The notes under the pieces: model-generated
What the model saw: the letters and a program-made list of their open reading frames with translations, nothing else
The model's database searches: none
What the model was told of the DNA's origin: nothing
Assembly (NCBI RefSeq): GCF_003609645.1
Contig: NZ_MCIB01000040.1
Coordinates: 43,157-107,156 of the forward strand
Length of the DNA stretch: 64,000 bases
Origin: Thermohalobacter berrensis
GTDB lineage: Bacteria > Bacillota > Clostridia > Tissierellales > Thermohalobacteraceae
Reading direction: 5' to 3'
Shown: positions 34,734 through 44,855 of the stretch, piece by piece
Layout of the letters: each line of letters opens with the position of its first letter
How positions within the stretch are numbered: position 1 is the first letter of the stretch
Program-made: the position numbers and the translations under genes

Positions 34734-36818
34734 ATGAAAAAGTTATTATCAATTCTTTTAATTTTTACTTTAATATTTAGTACATTTTCAGTATTAGGAA
34801 CCTCAAAAGTTGAAGCTTCAAGAAATGACTGGGATACACAAAGATATGGAGATGTTTTAGATATTGGTCCTAAGCTTAGGAAATTAGAAGATGATGAAGA
34901 ATATAGGGAAAAGCTAGACAAAAATATAAAAGAAAAGGCAGCTAAAATTAATTTTAATGAGGTGCAAACGGCATCTGAAGAAGACCAAAATAGTAATTTT
35001 ACATTTAATGGAGGAACTAAATTCTTTTTAGGATATGATAATGGTAATTACTATTTTAAAGAGTTTACATTAAGAAGTATTGGAGAACACGTTGAAATTT
35101 GGGTAGCAAATGATTTATCATATGGAGATGATGATGATAGACCAGCTCATATAGTTACTCAAGAACAGGTAGATAAATTAAGAGACGAGTTTGACAATAA
35201 TATATATATAAAAGATACAGAATTCTTTGGAAAACCTGATGCCCATACAGGGGAAAAATCTCTACTAGAAGATTGGGGATCTGTTCCTGAAGATTACTAT
35301 GTTCCACAAGATGGAAAAGAGAGAGTAATTATATTAGTAGATAATATAAGGGATGAAAATTATTATGACCCTACATATCCTTTCTTTATAGCAGGATTTT
35401 ATTCATCAGCATATGAAGCATATTTTGATAGAAACATAATAAATATTGACAGTAGTAATTGGGAAGAAAGGCTTGAATCAACATTTTTCGGAACTACAGC
35501 CCATGAATTTCAACATTTAATTCATGATGATAATGACTCAGATGAGGAAACATGGATAAACGAAGGTATGTCAGATTTTGCTGAATATCTATGTGAATAT
35601 GGACATCCTATGGGACATGTAAATTTCTTTTTAGACCACCCAGAAAATTCATTAGTAGTATGGGATGAATACTATTCTTATCCTACTGGACCAGAAACTT
35701 TAGCTGATTATGGCCAAGCATATTTGCTTCAGTTATATTTCTATGACCAGTTTGGTAAAGAATTTGTTAGGGAACTAGCAGTTGATAGTGATAATGGAAT
35801 AGAAAGTGTAAATAAAATACTAAAAGAATTTGGTGTTAACAAAAGCTTTAATGACATATATAGAGATTTTAGTGTAGCTTTAGCAGTGGATAAACCAGAG
35901 CCAGGTAATGGTGTATATAACTTTGAAAGTATAGATTTACAGGTTAATTTTGAATCTGCATTAGAAACTGATAAACCTGGTGTACCAGCTTGGGGTTCTG
36001 ATTATATAAAGCTTGAAGAAGCTAAAAAAATTGAAAACATGATTATGGATGGAGTAGAATTACTTCCGACACCTTGGAAAGTAGTAGACAATCCACTAGG
36101 AGAAGGTAAAGTATTATGGGGTAACCAAGGAAATGAGATGGATAACTTCTTAATTTTTGAAGCTGATTTAACTGATGTTGATAAGGCTACTTTGAAATTT
36201 GACAATTATATTCAAATAGAGGAACAATGGGATTTTGGAATAGTTCAGGTTTCAACGGACAACGGCAGAACATGGACTACTTTAGAAAATGTAAATACAA
36301 GAAGTGATATAGTTGAGGATGGATATCCAAAGATTAAAGAAAACTTACCAGGATTTACAGGATACTATGATAGCTGGGTAAATGAAGAATTTAACCTAAC
36401 ACCATATGCAGGAAAGAAGGTTCATATAGCATTTAGATATATGACAGATTGGGGCTACAATGACCCTGGTTGGTTTATAAAGAATATAGAAATACCTGAA
36501 ATAGGATTAAAGTTTTCAGGAGAGTCTTTAGAAGGCTTTATGAGTCTAAATGAACTTCTTAAAGATTATGTAGAGTATCAAGTTTCTTTTGTTAATGAAA
36601 AGTCATTAGGGAATGGAGAAAATATATCTAATTATAGAGTTTTAAATATTGATCCATACAATGTAACTGAGGAACAAGTAATTAAATTAAGAGATTTCTT
36701 AAGTGGTGGAAATAACTATATGATTATATGGTATGCTGCTGGAATTGGAGATAAAAATCCAGTAGATTATAGCTACAAGGTAATAACTAAGAATGAAGCA
36801 GCGAAAATAAAGAAATAG
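34734..36818 (+). CDS. Secreted zinc metalloprotease, M6/M30-like
   Basis: The product has 694 residues; AAGGAGGGAG precedes the ATG. Residues 1-28 are a Sec signal peptide with likely cleavage after VEA. The catalytic zinc site is HEFQH at 257-261, with the probable third ligand Glu277 in WINEGMSDFAEYL. This arrangement is seen in hyicolysin-like (M30) and immune-inhibitor-A-like (M6) peptidases. The C-terminal half (about 430-610) is beta-rich with GIVQVSTDNGRTWTTL and HIAFRYMTDWGYNDPGWFIKNI, as in immune inhibitor A. An extracellular proteolytic role fits peptide fermentation. It interrupts csfB and the decarboxylase gene. Confidence 0.85.
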   Translation: MKKLLSILLIFTLIFSTFSVLGTSKVEASRNDWDTQRYGDVLDIGPKLRKLEDDEEYREKLDKNIKEKAAKINFNEVQTASEEDQNSNFTFNGGTKFFLGYDNGNYYFKEFTLRSIGEHVEIWVANDLSYGDDDDRPAHIVTQEQVDKLRDEFDNNIYIKDTEFFGKPDAHTGEKSLLEDWGSVPEDYYVPQDGKERVIILVDNIRDENYYDPTYPFFIAGFYSSAYEAYFDRNIINIDSSNWEERLESTFFGTTAHEFQHLIHDDNDSDEETWINEGMSDFAEYLCEYGHPMGHVNFFLDHPENSLVVWDEYYSYPTGPETLADYGQAYLLQLYFYDQFGKEFVRELAVDSDNGIESVNKILKEFGVNKSFNDIYRDFSVALAVDKPEPGNGVYNFESIDLQVNFESALETDKPGVPAWGSDYIKLEEAKKIENMIMDGVELLPTPWKVVDNPLGEGKVLWGNQGNEMDNFLIFEADLTDVDKATLKFDNYIQIEEQWDFGIVQVSTDNGRTWTTLENVNTRSDIVEDGYPKIKENLPGFTGYYDSWVNEEFNLTPYAGKKVHIAFRYMTDWGYNDPGWFIKNIEIPEIGLKFSGESLEGFMSLNELLKDYVEYQVSFVNEKSLGNGENISNYRVLNIDPYNVTEEQVIKLRDFLSGGNNYMIIWYAAGIGDKNPVDYSYKVITKNEAAKIKK

Positions 36819-36832
36819 AATCTGTAATTAAG

Positions 36833-36863
36833 AAACCCTACATCTTAAGATGTAGGGTTTTTT
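36833..36863 (+). terminator. Terminator of the metalloprotease gene
   Basis: A perfect 28-bp palindrome (arms AAACCCTACATCTT/AAGATGTAGGGTTT) is followed by T. Confidence 0.85.
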
Positions 36864-36932
36864 AAATATTTATCTTACATGGAAGGAAAACATTAATAAA
36901 AATTAGAATTAATAATTAGGGAGGTAAAAAGT

Positions 36933-38351
36933 ATGGACATGCCTATCGTTAAAGGATTAGAAAAATACGCAAAAGAAAACAATATAAGGTTTCATATGCC
37001 TGGACATAAGGGCAGAAATTCATTATTAGAATGGGGTAAGCTTATTCCACAAATAGATGTGACAGAAGTAGATGGTACAGATAATTTGCATAATCCAACA
37101 TCTATGATATTGGAAAGTCAAGACCTAGCAGCAAAAACCTTTGGGGCTAAAAAGACTTTTTATTCAATAAATGGTACTACTGGAGGCATATATGCAGCTA
37201 TAACTTCAGTTTGTAAGCCTGGAGATAGAATACTTATACAAAGGAACTGTCACAAATCTGTATATAATGCAACAATACTAGGAAGATTAGAGCCAGTGTA
37301 TGTTTATCCTGAATATGATGAAGACAATAATATAGTTTTAGGAATAAATCCTTTGGACATACAAAACATGTTAGAAAAATACAATGATATTAAGGCTATA
37401 GTTATAACATCACCTTCATATTATGGTATATGCTCTAATATAAAAGAGATAGCAAAAATAGTACACAGGTTTGGTAAAATACTAATAGTAGATGAAGCCC
37501 ATGGTAGTCATCTAAAGTTTAGTAAAAGACTACCGGAATCAGCTTTAGAAGGTGGAGCGGATATAGTAATACAAAGTACTCATAAGACTCTTCCAGCCTT
37601 TACTCAAGCTTCTATGGTTCATGTTGGCACAGATAGAATAGATACTGAAAAGCTTAAAGAAAGAATGACACTTTATCAGACTACTAGTCCTTCTTATATA
37701 CTTATGGCTTCTATAGATATGGCTAGAGCATATATAGAAAAAAAGGGAACAAGTAGACTTGATCTAATTATTAATGCTATAGAAGAAAATATTTTTAAGC
37801 TAAAAGATTTGGATGGAGTTAGAATATTTGATAATAATAGTATTAAAAGTAATAATTATTCTTTTGACTTAACTAAAGTATTGATAAGCCTTAAGGGTAT
37901 AAATATAACAGGAAGAAGGCTGGAAAAGATATTAAGACAAAATTATAAAATACAGCTTGAGATGTCCGATTTGTATTATGGTATAGCTTTAACATCAGTT
38001 TTAGATGAGCCTAAATATATAGAAAAACTTACTAATGCTATAGCTGATATATATAATAAAAGGGATTATAGATTAGACATAATACCAACAATAGATGTAA
38101 AATATATTAAAACAGAGACCGTTATGCCATTATATAAAGCATACTATAAAGAAAAGAAGCTATTAAATCTTAACAAATGTAATGGAAAAATTGCTGGAGA
38201 TTTTATAATACCTTATCCTCCTGGTATACCCCTTGTAAGTCCAGGAGAGAGGATAAATAGTGATATAATTGAATATATAAAAGTACTAAAGGAAAATAAC
38301 ATTAACATTTTAGGTATACAAGATGAAAGCAAAATAAAAATAATAGAGTAA
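36933..38351 (+). CDS. Orn/Lys/Arg-type PLP-dependent decarboxylase
   Basis: The product has 472 residues; GGGAGG (36919-36924) precedes the ATG. FHMPGHKGR at the N-terminus, STHKTLPAFTQASMVH with the PLP lysine at ~218, and the C-terminal AGDFIIPYPPGIPLVSPGE mark the short Firmicutes decarboxylases (YaaO-like). The substrate may be arginine, lysine or ornithine and cannot be fixed from motifs alone. It begins the block decarboxylase-tmk-darA-yaaR-holB-ricT, with short spacers suggesting one transcript. Confidence 0.88.
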   Translation: MDMPIVKGLEKYAKENNIRFHMPGHKGRNSLLEWGKLIPQIDVTEVDGTDNLHNPTSMILESQDLAAKTFGAKKTFYSINGTTGGIYAAITSVCKPGDRILIQRNCHKSVYNATILGRLEPVYVYPEYDEDNNIVLGINPLDIQNMLEKYNDIKAIVITSPSYYGICSNIKEIAKIVHRFGKILIVDEAHGSHLKFSKRLPESALEGGADIVIQSTHKTLPAFTQASMVHVGTDRIDTEKLKERMTLYQTTSPSYILMASIDMARAYIEKKGTSRLDLIINAIEENIFKLKDLDGVRIFDNNSIKSNNYSFDLTKVLISLKGINITGRRLEKILRQNYKIQLEMSDLYYGIALTSVLDEPKYIEKLTNAIADIYNKRDYRLDIIPTIDVKYIKTETVMPLYKAYYKEKKLLNLNKCNGKIAGDFIIPYPPGIPLVSPGERINSDIIEYIKVLKENNINILGIQDESKIKIIE

Positions 38352-38363
38352 AGGAATGGTAGA

Positions 38364-38987
38364 ATGAAGGGATTATTCATAACAGTAGAAGGTCCAGATG
38401 GATCAGGGAAAAGTACTCAAATAAAGTTATTATCAGAATATCTACAAGACAAGGGTTATGATATTGTAATTACAAGGGAACCCGGAGGGACAAAAATAAG
38501 TGAAGATATAAGGGAGATTATATTAGATGATAAGAATACAGGTATGTCCCCTGTAACAGAGGCATTATTATATGCTGCATCAAGGGCTCAACATGTATAT
38601 GAAAAGGTGATTCCTGCTTTAAAAGAAGGGAAAATTATAATATGTGATAGGTTCGTAGACTCTAGTTTAGTATATCAGGGAATTGCCAGGGGATTAGGAA
38701 TAGAGAAGATTAAAGAGATAAATGAATTTGCTATACAAGGAATTAAACCAGATGTAACCCTATTTCTTAATATAGACCCTGAATTAGCTTCGTTAAGGAG
38801 AAGGGCAAGACAAAATCAGGATAGATTAGAAAAGGAAAGTATTGAATTTCATAAAAAGGTTTATGATGGTTATTTAAGGCTAACAAAAATGTATCCTGAA
38901 AGAATTAAAATAATTGATGCTAGTAAGAGTATAGAAAAGACATTTAATCAAATTAAAAATGAAATAGACTGTTTGTTAAAAAAATAA
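38364..38987 (+). CDS. tmk: Thymidylate kinase
   Basis: The 207-residue product has P-loop EGPDGSGKSTQ (residues 9-19), the substrate motif TREPGGT and the lid-region RARQNQDRLE. It phosphorylates dTMP to dTDP for DNA synthesis. It begins 12 bp after the decarboxylase stop. Confidence 0.97.
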   Translation: MKGLFITVEGPDGSGKSTQIKLLSEYLQDKGYDIVITREPGGTKISEDIREIILDDKNTGMSPVTEALLYAASRAQHVYEKVIPALKEGKIIICDRFVDSSLVYQGIARGLGIEKIKEINEFAIQGIKPDVTLFLNIDPELASLRRRARQNQDRLEKESIEFHKKVYDGYLRLTKMYPERIKIIDASKSIEKTFNQIKNEIDCLLKK

Positions 38988-38999
38988 GGGGGAATTTCA

Positions 39000-39329
39000 A
39001 TGAAATTAGTTATTGCCATTGTTCAGGATGAAGATGCTCCTAAACTGGTTGATAATCTTATGAAAAATAATTATAGGATAACCAAGTTAGCTTCAACAGG
39101 GGGATTTTTAAAATCGGGGAATACTACCCTATTAATAGGAGTAGAAAAGGAAAAGGTTGATGATGTAATAGAAATTATTAAAAAATTATGCAAATCTAGA
39201 AAGCAGGTTACAACTTCACCTTCACCAACTCCTATGACAGGAGGGGTATATATTCCATATCCAGTTGAAGTTCAGGTTGGAGGTGCTACAATATTTGTTG
39301 TGGATGTAGATAAGTTTGAGAAGGTTTAG
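39000..39329 (+). CDS. darA: Cyclic-di-AMP receptor PII-like protein
   Basis: The 109-residue protein matches the DarA/PstA (DUF970, YaaQ) family. MKLVIAIVQDEDAPKLVDNLMKN is the first strand and helix, and LASTGGFLKSGNTTLLIGVE is the ligand-loop region. The GGVYIPYPVEVQVGGATIFVVDV end is also typical. It binds cyclic di-AMP; its output is unknown in most hosts. GGGGGAATTTCA serves as RBS. It lies between tmk and yaaR, as in B. subtilis. Confidence 0.92.
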   Translation: MKLVIAIVQDEDAPKLVDNLMKNNYRITKLASTGGFLKSGNTTLLIGVEKEKVDDVIEIIKKLCKSRKQVTTSPSPTPMTGGVYIPYPVEVQVGGATIFVVDVDKFEKV

Positions 39330-39341
39330 GAGGATAAGTTT

Positions 39342-39794
39342 ATGAAGATAAGTGATATTCTAAAGAAACCCTCTGGAAAAATAAATATAGACTTTAATGA
39401 AAATAAAAATAGGAATAATATAAAGGGAAATAGTTTTAAAGAAGAATTAGAAAAAATTGCTGGGCTAAATATAAAAGAGCGACTAGGTATATTGCTACAA
39501 AAAATTGATAGACAAGCAGAAAGGTTATCTAAAAATGTCAATATAAAGGAATTAATAGCATATAAAAAACTAGTATCGGAGTTTTTAAGGGAATCTGTTA
39601 ATTCTACGGTAAAGTTCAGTAAAAATAGTTTTTTAGATAAAAGGGGAAGACATAGGATTTATGCTATAATAAAAAAAGTAGATGATGAGCTAGAAGAGCT
39701 TACAGAAGAAGTTTTAAAAAAGGAGAAGGATAATATAAAAGTTTTGAAAAAATTGGATGACATAAGGGGACTTATACTAGATATATATATGTAA
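39342..39794 (+). CDS. YaaR-like DUF327 protein
   Basis: The 150-residue, mostly helical, lysine/glutamate-rich protein has DIKELIAYKKLVSEFLRE-like and RHRIYAIIKKVDDELEELTEEVL regions. These are typical of the DUF327/YaaR family found between darA and holB. Function is unknown. Confidence 0.82.
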   Translation: MKISDILKKPSGKINIDFNENKNRNNIKGNSFKEELEKIAGLNIKERLGILLQKIDRQAERLSKNVNIKELIAYKKLVSEFLRESVNSTVKFSKNSFLDKRGRHRIYAIIKKVDDELEELTEEVLKKEKDNIKVLKKLDDIRGLILDIYM

Positions 39795-39806
39795 TGGAGG
39801 ATAAGT

Positions 39807-40787
39807 ATGGATTTTAGTAATATTATAGGACATGAAGTGATTATAAATAATTTAAAAAAGGCAATAAAAAATAATAGTATATCACATAGCTACCTCTTTG
39901 AAGGACCTAAACTAATAGGGAAAAGAACTGTAGCTAAGGCATTTGCTAAAACTCTTCTTTGTCAAAAAGAAGGTACAGAGCCTTGTAATACTTGTGCTTC
40001 ATGTATCCAGTTTAACTCAGGGAATATGCCTGATTTTTATATAGAAAGTCCTGAAGGACAATATTTTAAGAAAGAACAGATTGATAAGATTCAAAAATCA
40101 ATGAGAAGATTACCCTATGAAGGGAAAAGAAAAGTATATATCTTAGAAAACATTGATAAAATGACTCAAGAGGCTCAAAATAGCTTTTTGAAAACATTAG
40201 AAGAGCCCCCTACTTATGCTGTTATTATTATGACAGTTGTAAATAGTAACAGCCTCCTGCCCACTATAATATCTAGATGTCAGCTTGTTAGGTTTAGTCC
40301 TATAGAGAATAATAAAATAAAGGATTTTATTATTAGTAAATATGAAAAGACAGAAGAAGAAGCATCTTTTACTGCCTCATTTTCCAATGGAATAATAGGA
40401 AAAGCAATAAAAATATGTGAGTCAGAAGAATTTAAGCAGTTAAGAGAAGATGTTATATCTATAATTGATAATACCATTAATAGTGAAAAATTTAAGATAT
40501 TTTCTATAAGTGAATTTTTCGAAAAGAATAAAGAGAGTATTGAAGATATATTAGATATGATTATAATATGGTTTAGAGATTTATTGATAATGAAGGAAAC
40601 AGATAATTATAGTTTTATAATAAATAGGGATAAAATTCAAATCTTAGAACAACATTCCTCTAAATTATCAATAGACAAAATATATGATATAATAGAAAGA
40701 GTTAAGGAAACAAAGGATGATATAGCCTCAAAGGTTAATTTTCAATTAGCTGTTGAGGTTATGCTTCTTGAAATGCAGGAGGTATAA
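39807..40787 (+). CDS. holB: DNA polymerase III delta-prime subunit
   Basis: The 326-residue clamp-loader AAA+ protein begins MDFSNIIGHEVIINNLKKAI. The P-loop is degenerate (GPKLIGKRTVAK), as expected for delta-prime. A zinc finger contributed by CQKEGTEPCNTCASC is present. SFLKTLEEPPTYAVIIM and TIISRCQLVRF carry the SRC motif. It partners with the tau subunit from dnaX earlier in the window. Confidence 0.93.
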   Translation: MDFSNIIGHEVIINNLKKAIKNNSISHSYLFEGPKLIGKRTVAKAFAKTLLCQKEGTEPCNTCASCIQFNSGNMPDFYIESPEGQYFKKEQIDKIQKSMRRLPYEGKRKVYILENIDKMTQEAQNSFLKTLEEPPTYAVIIMTVVNSNSLLPTIISRCQLVRFSPIENNKIKDFIISKYEKTEEEASFTASFSNGIIGKAIKICESEEFKQLREDVISIIDNTINSEKFKIFSISEFFEKNKESIEDILDMIIIWFRDLLIMKETDNYSFIINRDKIQILEQHSSKLSIDKIYDIIERVKETKDDIASKVNFQLAVEVMLLEMQEV

Positions 40788-40790
40788 AAG

Positions 40791-41618
40791 ATGGCAATTG
40801 TAGTTGGTATAAGATTTAAAAAGGCAGGGAAAATATACTATTTTGACCCTGATGGAATAGATATAAAAAAGGGAGATAATGTAATTGTAGAAACTGTTAG
40901 AGGAATAGAACTTGGGCAAGTAGTGGTAGGAATAAAGGAAGTAAGTGAAGATGAGATAGTGTCTCCACTTAAAAAGGTTATTAGAGTAGCAACAGAAGAA
41001 GATTTAGAAAAGCATAGAGAAAATAAGGAAAAAGAAGAAGAGGCCTTTGATATCTGCTTAAAAAAGATAGAAAAACATGGACTTGAAATGAAGCTTATAG
41101 ATGTGGAATATACATTTGATAATAATAAGATAATATTTTATTTTACTGCAGATGGAAGGGTTGACTTTAGGGAACTTGTAAGGGATTTAGCTTCAGTATT
41201 TAGAACAAGAATAGAACTAAGGCAAATAGGAGTAAGGGACGAAGCAAAGATGATAGGAGGCTTAGGCCCTTGTGGTAGGCCTATGTGTTGTGCTACTTTC
41301 TTAGGAGAATTTGAGCCAGTATCTATAAAAATGGCTAAAGAACAAAATCTATCATTAAACCCAACTAAAATCTCTGGTATTTGTGGTAGACTTATGTGTT
41401 GTTTAAAATATGAGCATAGCATGTATAGTGATATAAACAAAAAATTACCGAAGATTGGGGCTACAGTTAATACGGAAGTAGGAGAAGGTATAGTAATTGA
41501 TACAAATCCTTTACTTGAAAGTGTTAAAGTGAGAATAAAGAAGGAAGATGATACTGAAGAAATTGTAACTTTTAAATTAGATGAAGTTGAAGAAAAAGTT
41601 GAGAATGAAGAGGTCTAG
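40791..41618 (+). CDS. ricT: PSP1-domain protein RicT (YaaT)
   Basis: The 275-residue product contains the PSP1 domain (RGIELGQVVVGIKEV, RVDFRELVRDLASVFRTRIELRQIG). Its cysteine-rich C-terminal half has CGRPMCCATF and CGRLMCCLKYEH, Fe-S ligand candidates. In Bacillus, RicT (YaaT) works with RicA/RicF in Rae-dependent mRNA processing and sporulation phosphorelay. It starts three bases after holB and ends in a terminator. Confidence 0.92.
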   Translation: MAIVVGIRFKKAGKIYYFDPDGIDIKKGDNVIVETVRGIELGQVVVGIKEVSEDEIVSPLKKVIRVATEEDLEKHRENKEKEEEAFDICLKKIEKHGLEMKLIDVEYTFDNNKIIFYFTADGRVDFRELVRDLASVFRTRIELRQIGVRDEAKMIGGLGPCGRPMCCATFLGEFEPVSIKMAKEQNLSLNPTKISGICGRLMCCLKYEHSMYSDINKKLPKIGATVNTEVGEGIVIDTNPLLESVKVRIKKEDDTEEIVTFKLDEVEEKVENEEV

Positions 41619-41635
41619 AAATACTAGACCTCTTT
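41608..41635 (+). terminator. Terminator after ricT
   Basis: Arms AAGAGGTCTAG/CTAGACCTCTT enclose AAATA and overlap the end of ricT. The T run is short, so termination may be partial. Confidence 0.7.
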
Positions 41636-41700
41636 GCATATATCAAAATTAATAAAAACTCTTTTATTACTTTATAATAAATGATAAAATAAAGGAGTAA

Positions 41701-41907
<207 letters not shown>

Positions 41908-41914
41908 TATACAT

Positions 41915-41942
41915 AAAAGACCCGATTTCGGGTCTTTTTTTT
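41915..41942 (+). terminator. Ferredoxin gene terminator
   Basis: AAAAGACCCGA/TCGGGTCTTTT with a 2-nt centre is followed by a long T run. Confidence 0.88.
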
Positions 41943-42088
41943 ATTTTATATTGTTTATTAAACTGAAAATGGGGATGGTTCTGTTTTTCAGCCCTTAACT
42001 TTAGATTAAATTTTAAATAATGCTTTAAATTAATTACAAGTGATATAATATATAAATAGAACATATGAAAAGAGTAGGAGCGATAGTA

Positions 42089-42838
42089 ATGGAAAAAGTT
42101 CAGCTAAAAGAACATGAGAGAATAGATGACCTTCAATGTAAAGGACTTAAAATCATACAGGATACAACAGGTTTTTGTTTCGGTATGGATGCAGTACTTT
42201 TAGCTAATTTTTGTGATATAAAAAATAATTCTACAGTTATAGATTTAGGTACAGGAACAGGAATAATCCCTCTACTTGTATGGGCTAAAAATAAGGTTAA
42301 AAAGATATATGGTATAGAAATACAAAAAGATGTTGCAGAGATGGCTAGAAGAAGTATCAGAATGAATAATTTAGAAGATTATATTGAAATACTTAATTTT
42401 GATTTAAAGGAAGCACCAGAAAAACTTGGAGTAAATCAATTTGATGCTATAACTACTAATCCTCCATATATGGAATATGGAGGGGGAAAGGTAAATCCTG
42501 AAGATAAAAAAGCTATATCGAGGCATGAAATAAAATGTACACTAGAGGATGTAATAAGGGTTTCTAGTAGGCTTTTAAGACATAATGGAAGGTTCTTTAT
42601 GGTACATAGACCCCATAGAATAGTTGATATCTTATGGCTCCTTAGAAAGTATAAATTAGAGCCTAAAAAGATAAGATTTGTACATCCTAAGGTGGACCAA
42701 AAACCTAATCTTGTATTAGTAAAAAGTATAAAAGCTGCAAAACCAGAACTTAAATTTGAAAGACCTCTTTATGTATATAATGATGATGGTACATATACTG
42801 ATGAAATATATGAAATTTATAATATGAATAAGGCTTAA
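42089..42838 (+). CDS. tRNA1(Val) (adenine37-N6)-methyltransferase-like protein
   Basis: ATG 42089 lies eight bases after AGGAG; the upstream ATG 42065 has no RBS. The 249-residue protein has the SAM-binding motif VIDLGTGTGIIPLLVW and the N6-adenine methylase motif TNPPYMEYG. This is the TrmN6/YabB family, next to ricT and rsmI in many Firmicutes. A bidirectional terminator separates it from the convergent Lrp gene. Confidence 0.88.
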   Translation: MEKVQLKEHERIDDLQCKGLKIIQDTTGFCFGMDAVLLANFCDIKNNSTVIDLGTGTGIIPLLVWAKNKVKKIYGIEIQKDVAEMARRSIRMNNLEDYIEILNFDLKEAPEKLGVNQFDAITTNPPYMEYGGGKVNPEDKKAISRHEIKCTLEDVIRVSSRLLRHNGRFFMVHRPHRIVDILWLLRKYKLEPKKIRFVHPKVDQKPNLVLVKSIKAAKPELKFERPLYVYNDDGTYTDEIYEIYNMNKA

Positions 42839-42844
42839 GCCAAT

Positions 42845-42881
42845 AAAAAAGGCTATGGAGTTTTAGATTCCATAGCCTTTT
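42845..42881. terminator. Bidirectional terminator between trmN6-like gene and lrp-like gene
   Basis: Arms AAAAGGCTATGGA/TCCATAGCCTTTT enclose a 9-nt loop with A/T runs both sides. Confidence 0.8.
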
Positions 42882-43329
42882 ATTCATCTAAGGTAACTAA
42901 CGGCTTTACAGTTTTACCTTTTACAGGACTTGATAATATTATAAAAGTTTCGGTATCGCCAAACTCCTGTACTTGATCAAGTAATTTTTCTAAATCTGAC
43001 ATTTTAGTTAAACTTGCCTTAATTATCATACAATATGGACCAGTTACATGATGGCATTCTACTATATTATCGTTTTTATTAACAAACTCTAAAAAACCTT
43101 TATGCTTGTCAACCTTCATAGCAACATTTATAAAAACATTTATTGCTCTTCCTAACTTTTCAGCATCTACTACAGCTTTATACCCTTTGATTATACCGTT
43201 TTCTTCAAGTCTTTTAACCCTTTCAGCTACTGCAGGTGGACTTAGGGCTACTAGTTTACCTAATTCCTTCATTGATATTCTGCCTTTAGTCTGTAATATC
43301 TCGAGAATTTTACAATCTGTTGAATCCAT
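42880..43329 (-). CDS. Lrp/AsnC-family transcriptional regulator
   Basis: From the ATG preceded by GGGAG on the minus strand the product has 149 residues; longer in-frame extensions are AT-rich leader. The N-terminal helix-turn-helix (CKILEILQTKGRISMKELGKLVALSPPAVAERVKRLEENG) is standard. A C-terminal RAM/ACT-type ligand domain (INVFINVAMKVDKHKGFLEFV) follows. Such proteins respond to amino acids. It is divergent from the aspartate aminotransferase and oxaloacetate decarboxylase genes, which it may control. Confidence 0.9.
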   Translation of the reverse strand: MDSTDCKILEILQTKGRISMKELGKLVALSPPAVAERVKRLEENGIIKGYKAVVDAEKLGRAINVFINVAMKVDKHKGFLEFVNKNDNIVECHHVTGPYCMIIKASLTKMSDLEKLLDQVQEFGDTETFIILSSPVKGKTVKPLVTLDE

Positions 43330-43654
43330 AAAAAGCACTCCCTTAATTTTATAAACTATAAGGATAAATTTTCTTATTATATTAAACTTTCTTAGTATCA
43401 AGACATTATTTAAGCCATTTACATGAAAAAGGTACTATGTTAGAATTTAGTCGAAAACAAAAAGGGTATTAGATTTATAGTTTTGTTTGGTAAAAAAATT
43501 ATATCACATTGGATTAATAGCTTTCAACTTAAGGGCTGGTGTTTTTTGAATATTGAAATTATTCTAAAAATACTAAATATTCTGCCAAAGGTCTTTAAAA
43601 ATCCTTTACATAGATTTATAACTGAAAATCAATATTTAAAAGGGGCGACTTTTT
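43330..43654. promoter_or_regulatory. Divergent intergenic region ahead of the aspartate aminotransferase gene
   Basis: This 325-bp gene-free stretch is AT-rich. TTTACA near 43606 followed by TATAAC near 43618 is a weak promoter-like pair. No known riboswitch or clear palindrome was seen. It is the natural place for binding by the adjacent Lrp-type regulator. Confidence 0.35.
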
Positions 43655-44842
43655 ATGAATGATAATCTTTCTGTTAAAAATAGAAAAGTCTCACCATCTG
43701 TAACATTATCAATTACAGCTAAAGCTAAAAAGATGAAAAAAGACGGTGAAGATGTAATTAGCTTTGGAGCTGGGGAGCCTGACTTTAAAACACCGGCAAA
43801 CATAAGAAATGCAGCAATTGAGGCAATTGAAAAGGGACATATTGGATATACAGCTGCATCAGGTTTACCAGAGCTAAAGAAAGCCATATGTGAAAAACTT
43901 AAAAAGGATAACAACTTAGAATATACGCCTGAGAACATAGTTATATCTAATGGAGCAAAACATTCACTATTTAACACTTTTCAGGCTATATGTAATCCAG
44001 GGGATGAAGTTATTATACCTGTACCATATTGGGTAAGTTATCCGGAATTAATTAAGATGGCAGATGCGACACCAGTATTTGTTAAGACTTCGGAAGAAAA
44101 CGGTTTCAAATACACTAAGGAAAGTTTGCTTAATAGGATAACCAAAAAGACAAAGGCTATTTTGTTAAATAGTCCTAGCAACCCTACTGGAACGGTATAC
44201 ACAGAAGATGAACTAAAGGAAATAGCAGAAATTGCAGTTAAAAATGATATCTTTATTGTTTCAGATGAAATATATGAAAAATTAATTTATGATGGTAGGC
44301 ACGTTAGTATAGCTACCCTAGGTGATGAGATTAAAGATTTGACAATTGTTATTAATGGGATGTCAAAATGTTATGCCATGACTGGTTGGAGGATAGGATA
44401 TACAGCATCTAATAAAGAAATTGCAAAGACCATGACAAACATACAAAGTCATGCTACTTCAAATCCTAATACAATTGCACAGTATGCAAGTATTGAGGCC
44501 TTAAGGGGTGACCAAAGTCCATTAAAAGATATGGTAAAGGCCTTTAGAGAAAGAAGAGATTATATGGTAGATAAGATAAATTCCATAGACTATCTATCTT
44601 GCAAAAAACCAAAAGGTGCATTTTATGTGATGGTAAATATTTCAGAAATTATTGGTAAAAAGTTTAATGGATATAAAATTTCAGGTTCTATGGATTTTGC
44701 CCAATACCTATTAGACACTGTAAAAGTAGCCGTTATTCCTGGAACTGGGTTTGGAAATGATAATTACATCAGGCTTTCTTATGCTACTTCCTTAGACAAT
44801 ATTAAGGAAGGGTTGGAAAGAATTGAAAAAGCTCTTAATTAA
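43655..44842 (+). CDS. Aspartate aminotransferase, class I (AspB type)
   Basis: The product has 395 residues; AAAAGGGGCGAC precedes the ATG. It has LLNSPSNPTGTVYTEDELKEI, VSDEIYEKLIYDG and the PLP-lysine region NGMSKCYAMTGWRIGY. These are the aspartate aminotransferase Ib features. It would convert aspartate and 2-oxoglutarate to oxaloacetate and glutamate. The next four genes encode an oxaloacetate decarboxylase, so this gene likely feeds it. Confidence 0.9.
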   Translation: MNDNLSVKNRKVSPSVTLSITAKAKKMKKDGEDVISFGAGEPDFKTPANIRNAAIEAIEKGHIGYTAASGLPELKKAICEKLKKDNNLEYTPENIVISNGAKHSLFNTFQAICNPGDEVIIPVPYWVSYPELIKMADATPVFVKTSEENGFKYTKESLLNRITKKTKAILLNSPSNPTGTVYTEDELKEIAEIAVKNDIFIVSDEIYEKLIYDGRHVSIATLGDEIKDLTIVINGMSKCYAMTGWRIGYTASNKEIAKTMTNIQSHATSNPNTIAQYASIEALRGDQSPLKDMVKAFRERRDYMVDKINSIDYLSCKKPKGAFYVMVNISEIIGKKFNGYKISGSMDFAQYLLDTVKVAVIPGTGFGNDNYIRLSYATSLDNIKEGLERIEKALN

Positions 44843-44855
44843 AGAGGTGAATTAT